In this document: piece after piece, positions 1-6,150 of the stretch
How positions within the stretch are numbered: position 1 is the stretch's first letter
How the letters are laid out: each line of letters starts with the position of its first letter
Virus record (IMG/VR): IMGVR_UViG_3300035157_000557
Span: 1-26,478 of that record
Origin: a virus
Length of the DNA: 26,478 nt
Direction: 5' to 3' (one strand)
Position numbers and translations under genes: made by a program
Notes under the pieces: model-generated
The model's input: only the letters and a program-made list of their open reading frames with translations
Databases searched by the model: none
What the model was told of the DNA's origin: nothing

Positions 1-199
1 ATCTCTGTACTTGTTTCTTATCAAGTCCAGCAAGTGCTTGACAGTTCTCCAAACAACGAAAGATACACTCTCTATCAGAGATAGGTGGAGCAATTTCCCA
101 CCCTTGCTCATCATAATACTTCTTACCTTTAGTGACTTGTGCCTCAACTTTATAAGCAGTATCTAATCTTTCATCTGGATTAGTGTAACTATGAGTCAT
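1..199 (-). CDS. Unknown small protein, C-terminus cut by window edge
   Basis: An open frame begins at an ATG whose first bases overlap the stop of the gene before it (ATGA at 199-196) and runs to the window edge without a stop, so 66 residues are visible and the C-terminus is missing. It starts MTHSYTNPDERL and is mixed in charge, with a GWEIAPP stretch in the middle and three Cys in the last third (CIFRCLENC). No signal peptide or membrane segment is seen. I do not recognise a family. Its place at the end of a chain of translationally coupled small genes suggests an accessory phage protein made with pyrE and the helicase. Confidence 0.65.
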   Translation of the reverse strand, partial: MTHSYTNPDERLDTAYKVEAQVTKGKKYYDEQGWEIAPPISDRECIFRCLENCQALAGLDKKQVQR

Positions 200-357
200 T
201 CTTGTAATTCATCCAATCTGTATGGTGTAACCTCAGTAGGTTCCCACTTCTTATTCTCAGCATCCCATTTGTATCCTGTTCTACCAAGATACTCTACCTC
301 TTGTTCCCATTCGGCAAGTGCCTCTTTGACTATGCCTTTGATCCATTCTCTAATCAT
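196..357 (-). CDS. Unknown 53-aa acidic protein
   Basis: Reading the minus strand from the ATG at 357 gives 53 residues, MIREWIKGIVKEALAEWEQE at the start and RLDELQE at the end, closed by TGA at 196-198. Both ends overlap neighbours by 4 bases (ATGA), which supports it as a real coupled gene despite its size. The N-terminal half looks like an amphipathic helix and the rest is rich in Glu, Trp and Tyr. There is no membrane segment and no recognised domain. It may be a small host-takeover or DNA-metabolism accessory protein, but nothing in the sequence fixes a function. Confidence 0.7.
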   Translation of the reverse strand: MIREWIKGIVKEALAEWEQEVEYLGRTGYKWDAENKKWEPTEVTPYRLDELQE

Positions 358-605
358 TCCCATCTCTCATAAGGTGGTTCAGGTTCATTAATTCTATGCT
401 TAAACTTCTCACTATCAAAGTATGATTTACCTCTCTTACCATCTCTCTCATCCAATACTTCATTGATAAGTATCTTCAACTCCTTAACTTCCTCTGGAGT
501 ATGTAACCTACGAGGATAGATCATCATAGGTTTATGTTCCTGTGGTTTTCCCTTGTAATTAGGATCAACAGGAAGACTCATTCCTTGTGTATCAATCTTA
601 CTCAT
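354..605 (-). CDS. Unknown 83-aa charged protein
   Basis: This 83-residue frame starts at an ATG overlapping the preceding stop (ATGA, 605-602) and ends in TGA that overlaps the next start. The N-terminal third is Pro/Lys rich (LPVDPNYKGKPQEHKP). The middle is probably helical, with the segment TPEEVKELKILINEVLDERD, and the tail is Pro/Glu rich (NEPEPPYERWE). It is soluble by composition. I do not recognise the family. Perfect coupling to neighbours on both sides indicates it is translated as part of the pyrE operon. Confidence 0.7.
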   Translation of the reverse strand: MSKIDTQGMSLPVDPNYKGKPQEHKPMMIYPRRLHTPEEVKELKILINEVLDERDGKRGKSYFDSEKFKHRINEPEPPYERWE

Positions 606-844
606 AATGGTTTACCGTTCTTATCAACTAATCCAAGTTTCTTTACCTCACCTAAATTAGATTTCTTTGCTTTTTTAATTCTTTTATACTCTTTAATAAT
701 CTTATTTACTTCACGCTGATCTATCTTAGCATTAAGTTTTTGACCTTTCTCACCAGCACCTTCCTTTTCTATGTAATCATTAATACCAATTTGAATGTCT
801 GCCTCTATAATGTCATTAATCTGTTTTCTAAGATTATCACTCAT
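602..844 (-). CDS. Unknown 80-aa lysine-rich protein
   Basis: I place the start at the ATG at 844-842 (MSDNLRKQIND), which gives 80 residues. The longer in-frame ORF from 901 would overlap the preceding gene by 65 bases, while the 844 start overlaps it by only 8 and has a purine-rich GGGGTAAGAGAG ribosome-binding stretch directly upstream. The protein is strongly basic in its second half (IIKEYKRIKKAKKSN) and probably mostly helical. That would fit nucleic-acid or membrane-surface binding, but this is only suggestive. No family is recognised. Confidence 0.68.
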   Translation of the reverse strand: MSDNLRKQINDIIEADIQIGINDYIEKEGAGEKGQKLNAKIDQREVNKIIKEYKRIKKAKKSNLGEVKKLGLVDKNGKPL

Positions 845-1148
845 CTCTCTTACCCCAGTTCTTATAGAAATCTTGTAGTGTTCCACCAAACAATGTCTCA
901 CTTATTTCACCTGCTGGTGTTGTAACTGTAGGAATTACAGCACTATTCTTCTTACCAAATGCTAATGGTGGATTATGAGGATTAGGCATTGATTGAACCA
1001 ACCTAATCACCTCATCTCTTATCTCCATTAACTCATGGAAACATTGCTGATTATGTGCACATCCCCTTAACTCATGGTCAGGTTTGTGTACGGATTCAAG
1101 GAATAAAGTTTTACCACGTTCCCACTTCTCTTGTTTAGTTTCATTCAT
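837..1148 (-). CDS. Unknown 103-aa protein
   Basis: A 103-residue soluble protein beginning MNETKQEKWERGKTLF. It has the pair GCAHNQQC in a His/Cys-rich stretch (about residues 23-38, with further His at 27 and 38). That could bind a metal, although only two Cys are present. A long probable helix follows (ELMEIRDEVIRLVQSM), then a Pro-rich turn. The start overlaps the preceding stop by 4 bases (ATGA). Function is unknown; the context is the small-gene tail of the pyrE operon. Confidence 0.7.
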   Translation of the reverse strand: MNETKQEKWERGKTLFLESVHKPDHELRGCAHNQQCFHELMEIRDEVIRLVQSMPNPHNPPLAFGKKNSAVIPTVTTPAGEISETLFGGTLQDFYKNWGKRDE

Positions 1149-1420
1149 AAAAACGGCTCCAATGATCCTTTCTTCTTGAGTTTCTTCTCAATAGAAATTT
1201 GTTTCTTTATGTAGGACATTGCATCCTTATAGTTTCTTGCGTGATGTACCTGTTCTCCATTGTGAATAATACACAACTGAGTGTCACTTCCCATAACTGG
1301 AACTGCTGCCCAAGTTCCATCTTTATTAACATATCCTTCAGGTTGTCCACCTTTAGGTGATAGTTTCTTTGGATTAGGGCAATGATAAAATCTGCGATAA
1401 TCTGAGGGTGTTCTACTCAT
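1145..1420 (-). CDS. Unknown 91-aa protein with EQVHHARNY motif
   Basis: This 91-residue basic protein starts MSRTPSDYRRFYHCPNPKKL and ends in a Lys-rich tail. Residues about 48-66 read LCIIHNGEQVHHARNYKDA. This resembles the core of the 46-aa protein at 2261-2401 (EQVHARDYQEA), so the two may share a short beta-strand/helix motif. Start and stop both overlap neighbours by 4 bases. No catalytic signature or membrane segment is seen and I do not recognise a named family. It is coupled in the same operon as pyrE. Confidence 0.7.
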   Translation of the reverse strand: MSRTPSDYRRFYHCPNPKKLSPKGGQPEGYVNKDGTWAAVPVMGSDTQLCIIHNGEQVHHARNYKDAMSYIKKQISIEKKLKKKGSLEPFL

Positions 1421-1680
1421 AGATGATACCCTGCTGATCTTCCTAGAGAATTAGATCCACCCTTCCATTCTTCTTTCTCATAATCAAAATCAGGATGAGG
1501 TGGTGAATTATACTTAGGTTCCTTAGATCTATTGTGAATTGCTATGAATTTATCATTTGCAAATGTACCACCTAGACATACCTCAATTTCATCACCATCC
1601 TTCCAATTAACCTCACCATTCATTTTGGTGTGTTGCATTAGTACTGCAATCTTGTTAATTACATCTTCAGTTAGTCTCAT
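1417..1680 (-). CDS. Unknown 87-aa protein
   Basis: An 87-residue frame starting MRLTEDVINKIAVLMQHTK. It follows pyrE directly, with a 4-base ATGA overlap at 1680-1677, and overlaps the next gene by 4 bases. The N-terminus is a probable helix. The middle has a Gly-rich CLGGTFANDKFIAIHNRSK segment that looks like beta strands, and the C-terminus is rich in Pro, Asp, Glu and Gly. It is soluble, with no recognised domain. Tight coupling to pyrE means equal expression but does not prove a role in pyrimidine synthesis. Confidence 0.7.
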   Translation of the reverse strand: MRLTEDVINKIAVLMQHTKMNGEVNWKDGDEIEVCLGGTFANDKFIAIHNRSKEPKYNSPPHPDFDYEKEEWKGGSNSLGRSAGYHL

Positions 1681-2258
1681 GTGTATAACTCCTCTAAAGA
1701 AAATAAACTAATAAGTTCACACTTAGCAGCAAGTACATTAGTATCTGCCTCACCATCTACTTGACGGTCAACTATGGTAATGATACGATTTACCTCATAA
1801 CCAGCATCACGCAACTTCTCTACTGCTATAATAGAAGATTTACCTGTAGTAGTTACATCCTCAACTACAACTACCTTAGATCCTTTTGGGGGCAATTTAC
1901 CCTCTATCCAAGCATTGACACCATAACCCTTTGGTTTCTTACGAACAATCAACCCAACTAAAGGTTCCTTTGGTACTTTATGAGCCCATGATATACAAGG
2001 TAAAGTAGATACTAAAGGATCAGCACCCAATGTAAGACCACCAACCGCTACAATATCATCTTCAATATATTCAAGCATCATAGCACAAACATAAGTTAAA
2101 CCCTTTCCAGTTAAGGTCATAGGTTTACAGTTTACATAATGCTCACTCTTACGCCCTGAAGATAATGTAAATTCACCTTTCCGATAACAATCTGTTTTTA
2201 GGATTTCTAAGACATGTTTCCTAAAATTGAATGTATCAGGTATATGTTCTAATATCAT
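1677..2258 (-). CDS. pyrE: Orotate phosphoribosyltransferase
   Basis: Makes orotidine 5'-monophosphate from orotate and PRPP, the fifth step of de novo pyrimidine synthesis, in the cytosol. The 193 residues match the usual length. Family signatures are in order: FTLSSGRKSEHYVNC (30-44), GGLTLGADPL (73-82), the catalytic loop RKKPKGYG (106-113) with Lys110 in the place of the essential lysine, and the PRPP-binding loop VVEDVTTTGKS (131-141). The enzyme normally works as a dimer with loops exchanged between subunits. It starts 2 bases after the preceding small gene and overlaps the next by 4, so it lies inside the helicase/methyltransferase operon. Inference: it raises UMP supply for phage DNA and RNA synthesis. 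A Tyr replaces the usual His in the catalytic loop, a conservative change. Confidence 0.93.
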   Translation of the reverse strand: MILEHIPDTFNFRKHVLEILKTDCYRKGEFTLSSGRKSEHYVNCKPMTLTGKGLTYVCAMMLEYIEDDIVAVGGLTLGADPLVSTLPCISWAHKVPKEPLVGLIVRKKPKGYGVNAWIEGKLPPKGSKVVVVEDVTTTGKSSIIAVEKLRDAGYEVNRIITIVDRQVDGEADTNVLAAKCELISLFSLEELYT

Positions 2259-2260
2259 TG

Positions 2261-2401
2261 TTAAAATACCGCATTAACTGAAATTACCCTAGCATTAGGG
2301 TTCCGAGCAAGAGCAACTTGTCTTGCTTCTTGATAGTCACGAGCATGTACCTGTTCATTAAAGACAGTACCAGCAACATAGAGTTTGACTTCGCAACGCA
2401 T
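2261..2401 (-). CDS. Conserved 46-aa phage protein
   Basis: Reading back from the ATG at 2401 gives 46 residues, beginning MRCEVKLYVAGTVFNEQVHA and ending RVISVNAVF, with TAA at 2261-2263. A strong AGGAG ribosome-binding site lies at 2412-2408, 6 bases before the ATG, which fixes the start. The predicted pattern is strand-helix-strand (VKLYVAG, then DYQEARQVALARNP, then ARVISVNAVF). I recall very similar small proteins in cyanomyoviruses, without known function. It sits between the methyltransferase and pyrE. Its EQVHARDY segment resembles one in the 91-aa protein at 1145-1420. Confidence 0.8.
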   Translation of the reverse strand: MRCEVKLYVAGTVFNEQVHARDYQEARQVALARNPNARVISVNAVF

Positions 2402-2424
2402 GGGGAGCTCCTGTAATTGTTCTT

Positions 2425-2453
2425 ATTATACTTTATTTAAAGCATCAAGTAAA
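2425..2453 (-). promoter_or_regulatory. Possible sigma70 promoter before the pyrE cluster
   Basis: On the minus strand TTTACT (2453-2448) and TATAAT (2430-2425) are separated by 17 bases, inside the end of the methyltransferase gene and overlapping its stop codon. The -10 is perfect and the -35 matches 4 of 6 consensus bases. The predicted start near 2418 would give a short leader carrying the AGGAG site of the 46-aa gene. In AT-rich sequence such matches arise by chance, so this is a moderate call. Confidence 0.4.
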
Positions 2454-3385
2454 GGTGAATGTGTCACTTCCGTAACTGGAGCATATTCCTTGACTCTCTT
2501 CTCAATCAAGTTACCATAATCCTCATGTAACTCACATCCAATGTAGTCTCTACCTAGCGATTTTGCCACAGCAGCAGTGGTTCCTGATCCCATGAATGGA
2601 TCTAATACAATATCACCTACCTCGCTCCCTGCTTTGATACAGGGTTCAATCAGGTCGGGTGGATAGGTAGCAAAATGTGCACCCTTATATGGTTTCTTTG
2701 TTACTGACCATACAGATCTCTTATTCTTAGTTGGATAACTTTTAGTTAAACCTGAGTGTGGAGTCTGTCCATAATCATTATTACTTGTGTACTTACCTTT
2801 ACTTCTATCTCTTGTACCCCAATCAGTAGCAGGTTCCTTGATTGCTTCATTATCATAGAAGTAATTCTTCTGTTTACTGAACAGGAAGATATATTCATGT
2901 GCCTTGGTACATCTATCTCTCACACTCTCAGGCATTGGATTAGGTTTATGCCATATAATATCCTGTCTCAAATGCCATCCATCTGCCCTCATAGCAAACG
3001 CAAACATCCAAGGGATACCAATAAGATCCTTCTCTTTCAATCCTTTTAACTTATTAGATCTTCTGGGTGTTGTTTCAGGTAGATCTTGCCTATTACTAGC
3101 AAATGTTTGCTTAGGAATACATCCATCCTTCCTGTAATTGTAATAACTATCACCTAAGTTTACCCAACAAGTTCCATCATCAGTAAGCACATTCCTTACT
3201 TCTCTGAATACTTTGACCAACTCATCAATAAACTCTTCGGGACTTTGCTCTTGTCCTATCTGTGATTCTTCACCACCATAATCTCTCAATCCATAGTAAG
3301 GTGGGGATGTAACACACATCCTTGCCTTCTCATCAAACTGTTTGAGTGTATCTCTACAATCTCCAAATAGAATTGTGTCTCTCAT
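2426..3385 (-). CDS. Beta-class DNA methyltransferase (N4-cytosine or N6-adenine)
   Basis: Transfers a methyl group from S-adenosylmethionine to an exocyclic amino group in DNA. At 319 residues it has the beta-class order: catalytic motif IV TSPPYYGLRDYG near the N-terminus (26-37) and SAM-binding motif I LDPFMGSGTT near the C-terminus (261-270), followed by GRDYIGCEL. A Ser/Thr-Pro-Pro-Tyr motif IV is commoner in N4-cytosine enzymes, but this does not prove the base. The target-recognition part is the stretch between the motifs. No restriction enzyme lies beside it, so protection of phage DNA from host nucleases or epigenetic marking is likely (inference). The start overlaps the preceding stop by 4 bases. 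Confidence 0.88.
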   Translation of the reverse strand: MRDTILFGDCRDTLKQFDEKARMCVTSPPYYGLRDYGGEESQIGQEQSPEEFIDELVKVFREVRNVLTDDGTCWVNLGDSYYNYRKDGCIPKQTFASNRQDLPETTPRRSNKLKGLKEKDLIGIPWMFAFAMRADGWHLRQDIIWHKPNPMPESVRDRCTKAHEYIFLFSKQKNYFYDNEAIKEPATDWGTRDRSKGKYTSNNDYGQTPHSGLTKSYPTKNKRSVWSVTKKPYKGAHFATYPPDLIEPCIKAGSEVGDIVLDPFMGSGTTAAVAKSLGRDYIGCELHEDYGNLIEKRVKEYAPVTEVTHSPLLDALNKV

Positions 3386-3918
3386 TGAATCCAGTTAGGT
3401 TTGCGTTCAGGTTTGCGTAGGTAATTATCCTTTACCCAAGGTTTAGAATTGATATACTTTTGATAAGCAGTAAAGGTATCAATAGTTCGATCCTTCTTAA
3501 ACTCATCAGGCATTGCCCTTGTAAAGTATTCTACCATACAATAACAAGTAATGACCTCACCTGCCATCTTATGAAATGTTTTCTTTGCTTCAAATAATGC
3601 TTTATGGCATCCATGTAATTTACCATAACGATAATTGTATTCATCAGATAAAGCACATCCATGTTGAATCAACCATGCTGTATTGTATATACTATTTGCT
3701 GCCCATTGAGTACAAGGATGATTCCTAAATGCTCCCTTGGCAACTGAGTAAGGTGTACCATCTTTCTTCTTAACTAAATCATCACCCCAATCATAATACC
3801 AATGAGAGAATACAATGGAAAGCATTTGACATGTTTCTAATGGCATCTTAACTACATGTTTATCAGGTAGTTCAGTAGCAGATTTATGAGGATCAGGATT
3901 AGTTACAAAGATATTCAT
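3382..3918 (-). CDS. Conserved phage protein with DKHVVKM signature
   Basis: A 178-residue soluble protein that I recognise as a recurrent phage family of unproven function. It opens MNIFVTNPDPHKSATELPDK, followed by HVVKMPLETCQMLS, then FRNHPCTQWAANSIYN (about 63-78), EYNYRYGKLHGCHKAL and a C-terminus rich in Trp, Pro and basic residues. The conserved Lys, His, Arg-Asn-His-Pro and Tyr-Arg-Tyr-Gly-Lys positions suggest an enzyme or nucleic-acid-binding protein. A distant link to the pyrimidine-dimer glycosylase (T4 DenV-like) fold is possible from the NHP layout, but I cannot support it by eye. It overlaps both the helicase and methyltransferase genes by 4 bases, so a role in DNA metabolism is reasonable. 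Confidence 0.78.
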   Translation of the reverse strand: MNIFVTNPDPHKSATELPDKHVVKMPLETCQMLSIVFSHWYYDWGDDLVKKKDGTPYSVAKGAFRNHPCTQWAANSIYNTAWLIQHGCALSDEYNYRYGKLHGCHKALFEAKKTFHKMAGEVITCYCMVEYFTRAMPDEFKKDRTIDTFTAYQKYINSKPWVKDNYLRKPERKPNWIQ

Positions 3919-5087
3919 CGTGTAATAACAGAAATAGCAGGTTCACCCCTGTTGAATACAGTATCTACAACTGCCTCAACCTTTCGGGCAGTAGAGATAC
4001 CAACATTATTATACACAGGAACACATACTTTGCCATGAGTTTTATCTACATTACCCAAACGAATTACTCTACCAATAGTTTGAGAGATAGTGATATAATC
4101 CATATTACGCATAAACAATGCTGCCTCTAATCCCTTTACGTTGATACCCTCTGCCAATATACTATGATGTAATACTACAAACTTCTTATCATCATCTTTA
4201 CCCCAAGCATTGAGAGTCTCAAAGAACTGATCTCTACCTACCTTCTTACCATCAATAATAGCACCTGTCTTAGCAGTAATATACATCCAACTATATCCAC
4301 GAACATTTAATTCATAACAAAAATCAGACTGAGATGTAAGACTAATGATTTGTTTGGTAGACTTAGCACAAATAAGAACCTTATCTACATCTAATCTATC
4401 AATAGCACTCAGCATTTGTTCTGATTCTACATCAGCAAAGATCTCATCTTTTCTAAGTAAACGACTCTTATACACCTCAACTTTAGGTGGTAGTATGTAT
4501 CCTTGATCTACTAACTTAGGTGCTGGTACATTAGCAATTACCTGACCATATACCTTGGTATCATTCATTCCAGCTTTGAAAGGAGTAGTACTATGCTTAG
4601 GAGTAGCAGTAAAGAAAAAGCACCTGTTAGAACCCACAGTTGCAAAATGTTCCACAGAAGGGAAAAAGTTTCGTTGAACACTATTATGTGCCTCATCAAA
4701 GTAAATTGTATCTACATCAATAGTAGAAGTTTTAACCTTCTCAAGTGAATGATAGGTAGTAAATATAATCTTATTACCTTCTGTCTTTTTATGCCATGAA
4801 TAAATGTCCCATATCTTAGTTGAAGAATAATGGGGTGTCTCACCACTGTGTACATGCATCACAGATACATTATCAATCTGTTCTAAGAACTCAGATGATA
4901 GTTGCTCTGCCAATAGTATGCGTGGTGCGACTACAACAATAGTGTCGGCAATAGTTGATCTAAAACGCTGTTCAGCATCATTAATCATACACATGGTCTT
5001 ACCACCACCTGTAGGGATGATGATCTGACCCTTAGAATGTTGAAACATTGCCTTAGTAGCATCAATCTGGTGTGGACGTAAAGGCAT
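3915..5087 (-). CDS. SF2 DEAH-box helicase (UvsW/type III restriction-like)
   Basis: An ATP-driven DNA or RNA translocase of superfamily 2. The 390 residues carry RPHQ (4-7), Walker A PTGGGKT (25-31), motif Ia VVVAPR (51-56), DEAH (131-134), motif III TATP (160-163), motif V LAEGINVKGLEAAL (311-324) and motif VI QTIGRVIR (336-343), so both RecA-like lobes are complete. It lacks the N-terminal extension of T4 UvsW, and little follows motif VI, making it a minimal helicase. Such phage helicases act in recombination, fork regression or R-loop removal; which applies here is inference. It is the first gene after the terminator at 5119-5137 and an extended -10 promoter, and heads the operon that includes the methyltransferase and pyrE. 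An alternative is a phage-borne restriction-type helicase. Confidence 0.88.
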   Translation of the reverse strand: MPLRPHQIDATKAMFQHSKGQIIIPTGGGKTMCMINDAEQRFRSTIADTIVVVAPRILLAEQLSSEFLEQIDNVSVMHVHSGETPHYSSTKIWDIYSWHKKTEGNKIIFTTYHSLEKVKTSTIDVDTIYFDEAHNSVQRNFFPSVEHFATVGSNRCFFFTATPKHSTTPFKAGMNDTKVYGQVIANVPAPKLVDQGYILPPKVEVYKSRLLRKDEIFADVESEQMLSAIDRLDVDKVLICAKSTKQIISLTSQSDFCYELNVRGYSWMYITAKTGAIIDGKKVGRDQFFETLNAWGKDDDKKFVVLHHSILAEGINVKGLEAALFMRNMDYITISQTIGRVIRLGNVDKTHGKVCVPVYNNVGISTARKVEAVVDTVFNRGEPAISVITR

Positions 5088-5108
5088 TAATGTTTCTCAG
5101 TTGAATAC

Positions 5109-5117
5109 ATTATAGCA
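5109..5117 (-). promoter_or_regulatory. Extended -10 promoter for the helicase operon
   Basis: The minus strand reads TGCTATAAT from 5117 to 5109, a perfect extended -10 element (TGnTATAAT). The first gene of the downstream operon starts at 5087. No good -35 is present, because that position falls in the terminator hairpin just upstream, but extended -10 promoters do not need one. The predicted start near 5102 gives a leader of about 15 bases. Confidence 0.6.
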
Positions 5118-5118
5118 T

Positions 5119-5137
5119 AAAAAACCCCCTTTAGGGG
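5119..5137 (-). terminator. Intrinsic terminator after the split methyltransferase
   Basis: On the minus strand CCCC-TAAA-GGGG folds into a short GC-rich hairpin (5137-5126) followed after one more G by six T (5124-5119), the form of a rho-independent terminator. It lies 12 bases after the stop of the motif I methyltransferase half and ends 2 bases before the extended -10 promoter of the helicase gene. It therefore separates two transcription units. Confidence 0.8.
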
Positions 5138-5148
5138 TGAGTGTGACA

Positions 5149-5550
5149 CTAAAAGAACTGTTCTACTCCTATAGGTTCCCCAAAACTATAGTCATACTCC
5201 AAAGCATCAGCACAGACATAGTGTGGATGATGTGTCGTTACACCCAACCTTCCACATAACTCCTTATGATTATCCTCCATGAGTTCGACAGCATATAACA
5301 TGTGATTCAATACATGCTTCTCACTATGATACAAACAGAGTCGTTCCTTTAGTCCAATTAAGAAATTGCCACAACCTGCTGAATTATCAATGAATTTACT
5401 GCTAGGATCTTTCAATAAAGAAACAGCAATCTCATCTATCATCAATTCTACCAACTCAGGGGGAGTGAATACCTCTTGAGTTTCTTTTATTCTCTCATCA
5501 GATCTTTCAACAGATGATCCTGATTTTATATTATGCTTATTCTTTTTCAT
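5149..5550 (-). CDS. DNA methyltransferase, SAM-binding (motif I) half
   Basis: 133 residues with the N-terminal part of a gamma-type N6-adenine methyltransferase: TQEVFTPPELVELMIDEI (about 24-41, motif X-like), FIDNSAGCGNFLIG (motif I, SAM-binding), YAVELMEDN (motif II acidic loop) and CADALEYDYSF (motif III). It ends at GVEQFF, just where the catalytic NPPY motif would follow, and has no motif IV. The gene transcribed just before it begins with exactly that missing part. Start and stop overlap by 14 bases (5537-5550). Inference: the two chains assemble into one enzyme. Alternatively this is a free-standing SAM-binding remnant. It shares a sigma70 promoter and a terminator with its partner. 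Confidence 0.8.
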   Translation of the reverse strand: MKKNKHNIKSGSSVERSDERIKETQEVFTPPELVELMIDEIAVSLLKDPSSKFIDNSAGCGNFLIGLKERLCLYHSEKHVLNHMLYAVELMEDNHKELCGRLGVTTHHPHYVCADALEYDYSFGEPIGVEQFF

Positions 5551-6112
5551 CTAAACATTGAATGTAAGTTGTTATTAAATCATTCTTACCAAAATGATAC
5601 CTACCATTAGTCTGTGTTGCTACCTCCCTAAATTTAGGAGCAAACTCTAGTAGATTCTTAATTACTTCAGGTGATTTAACATTTAGAAAGTGATGTCCTT
5701 TAGCGTAGTGTGTAAAGTTCTCAGTCTTTACTACTCCACTAGGTCCACATCCATACTCACCAACAAAAACATCTGCCTCGAACCTATCTTTATAATCGAG
5801 AAACTCAAAATCTGGATGCTCGGTGTGCATAGGAATCTCGTTCACTCCTACTTCAAATCTCGAAGAGTTCTTTACCTTCCAATACTGTTTGACAGCACTA
5901 ATACCACCAGGAAATGTAGCATGATCGAGATCATCATCAACTTCACAGTGAAGATATGACTTGATTTTATTCTGAGAGGAAGGTTTTCTTACAGAAGTAG
6001 GCAATACAAACCTAATATCATCTGTAATCTCGGACGTTTTATTTAAAAACTTTATAGCAAGATTCCCTCCTACACCATAAGGAGGATTTCCTATAGCAAG
6101 AGTAAATTTCAT
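5537..6112 (-). CDS. DNA adenine methyltransferase, catalytic (NPPY) half
   Basis: 191 residues opening MKFTLAIGNPPYGVGGNLA, so the catalytic motif IV NPPYG (residues 9-13), which holds the flipped adenine, comes at once. FVLPTSVRKPSSQNKI (35-50) follows, a segment I associate with N6-adenine methyltransferases, then a likely target-recognition part. There is no motif I anywhere; it is supplied by the next gene. The start must be this first Met, since no other Met precedes NPPY. A consensus sigma70 promoter ends 6 bases upstream, placing the predicted transcript start at or beside the ATG, and no Shine-Dalgarno is seen. The pair could mark or protect phage DNA. The low-risk statement is a class I methyltransferase fragment. 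Confidence 0.82.
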   Translation of the reverse strand: MKFTLAIGNPPYGVGGNLAIKFLNKTSEITDDIRFVLPTSVRKPSSQNKIKSYLHCEVDDDLDHATFPGGISAVKQYWKVKNSSRFEVGVNEIPMHTEHPDFEFLDYKDRFEADVFVGEYGCGPSGVVKTENFTHYAKGHHFLNVKSPEVIKNLLEFAPKFREVATQTNGRYHFGKNDLITTYIQCLDEKE

Positions 6113-6118
6113 AATAAA

Positions 6119-6147
6119 ATTATAACAACAATCTCGAACAGTGTCAA
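6119..6147 (-). promoter_or_regulatory. Consensus sigma70 promoter for the split methyltransferase
   Basis: The minus strand carries TTGACA (6147-6142), 17 bases, then TATAAT (6124-6119): a perfect match to the bacterial housekeeping consensus at the optimal spacing. It fills the 38-base gap between the 1059-aa structural gene and the NPPY gene, whose ATG starts only 6 bases after the -10. This points to transcription by unmodified host RNA polymerase, probably early in infection. Confidence 0.85.
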
Positions 6148-6150
6148 GTT

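Noticed and set aside
845-901. Longer start (MRHCLVEHY) for the lysine-rich 80-aa protein
   Set aside because: It overlaps the previous gene by 65 bases. The ATG at 844 has a purine-rich ribosome-binding stretch and fits the coupled-gene pattern.
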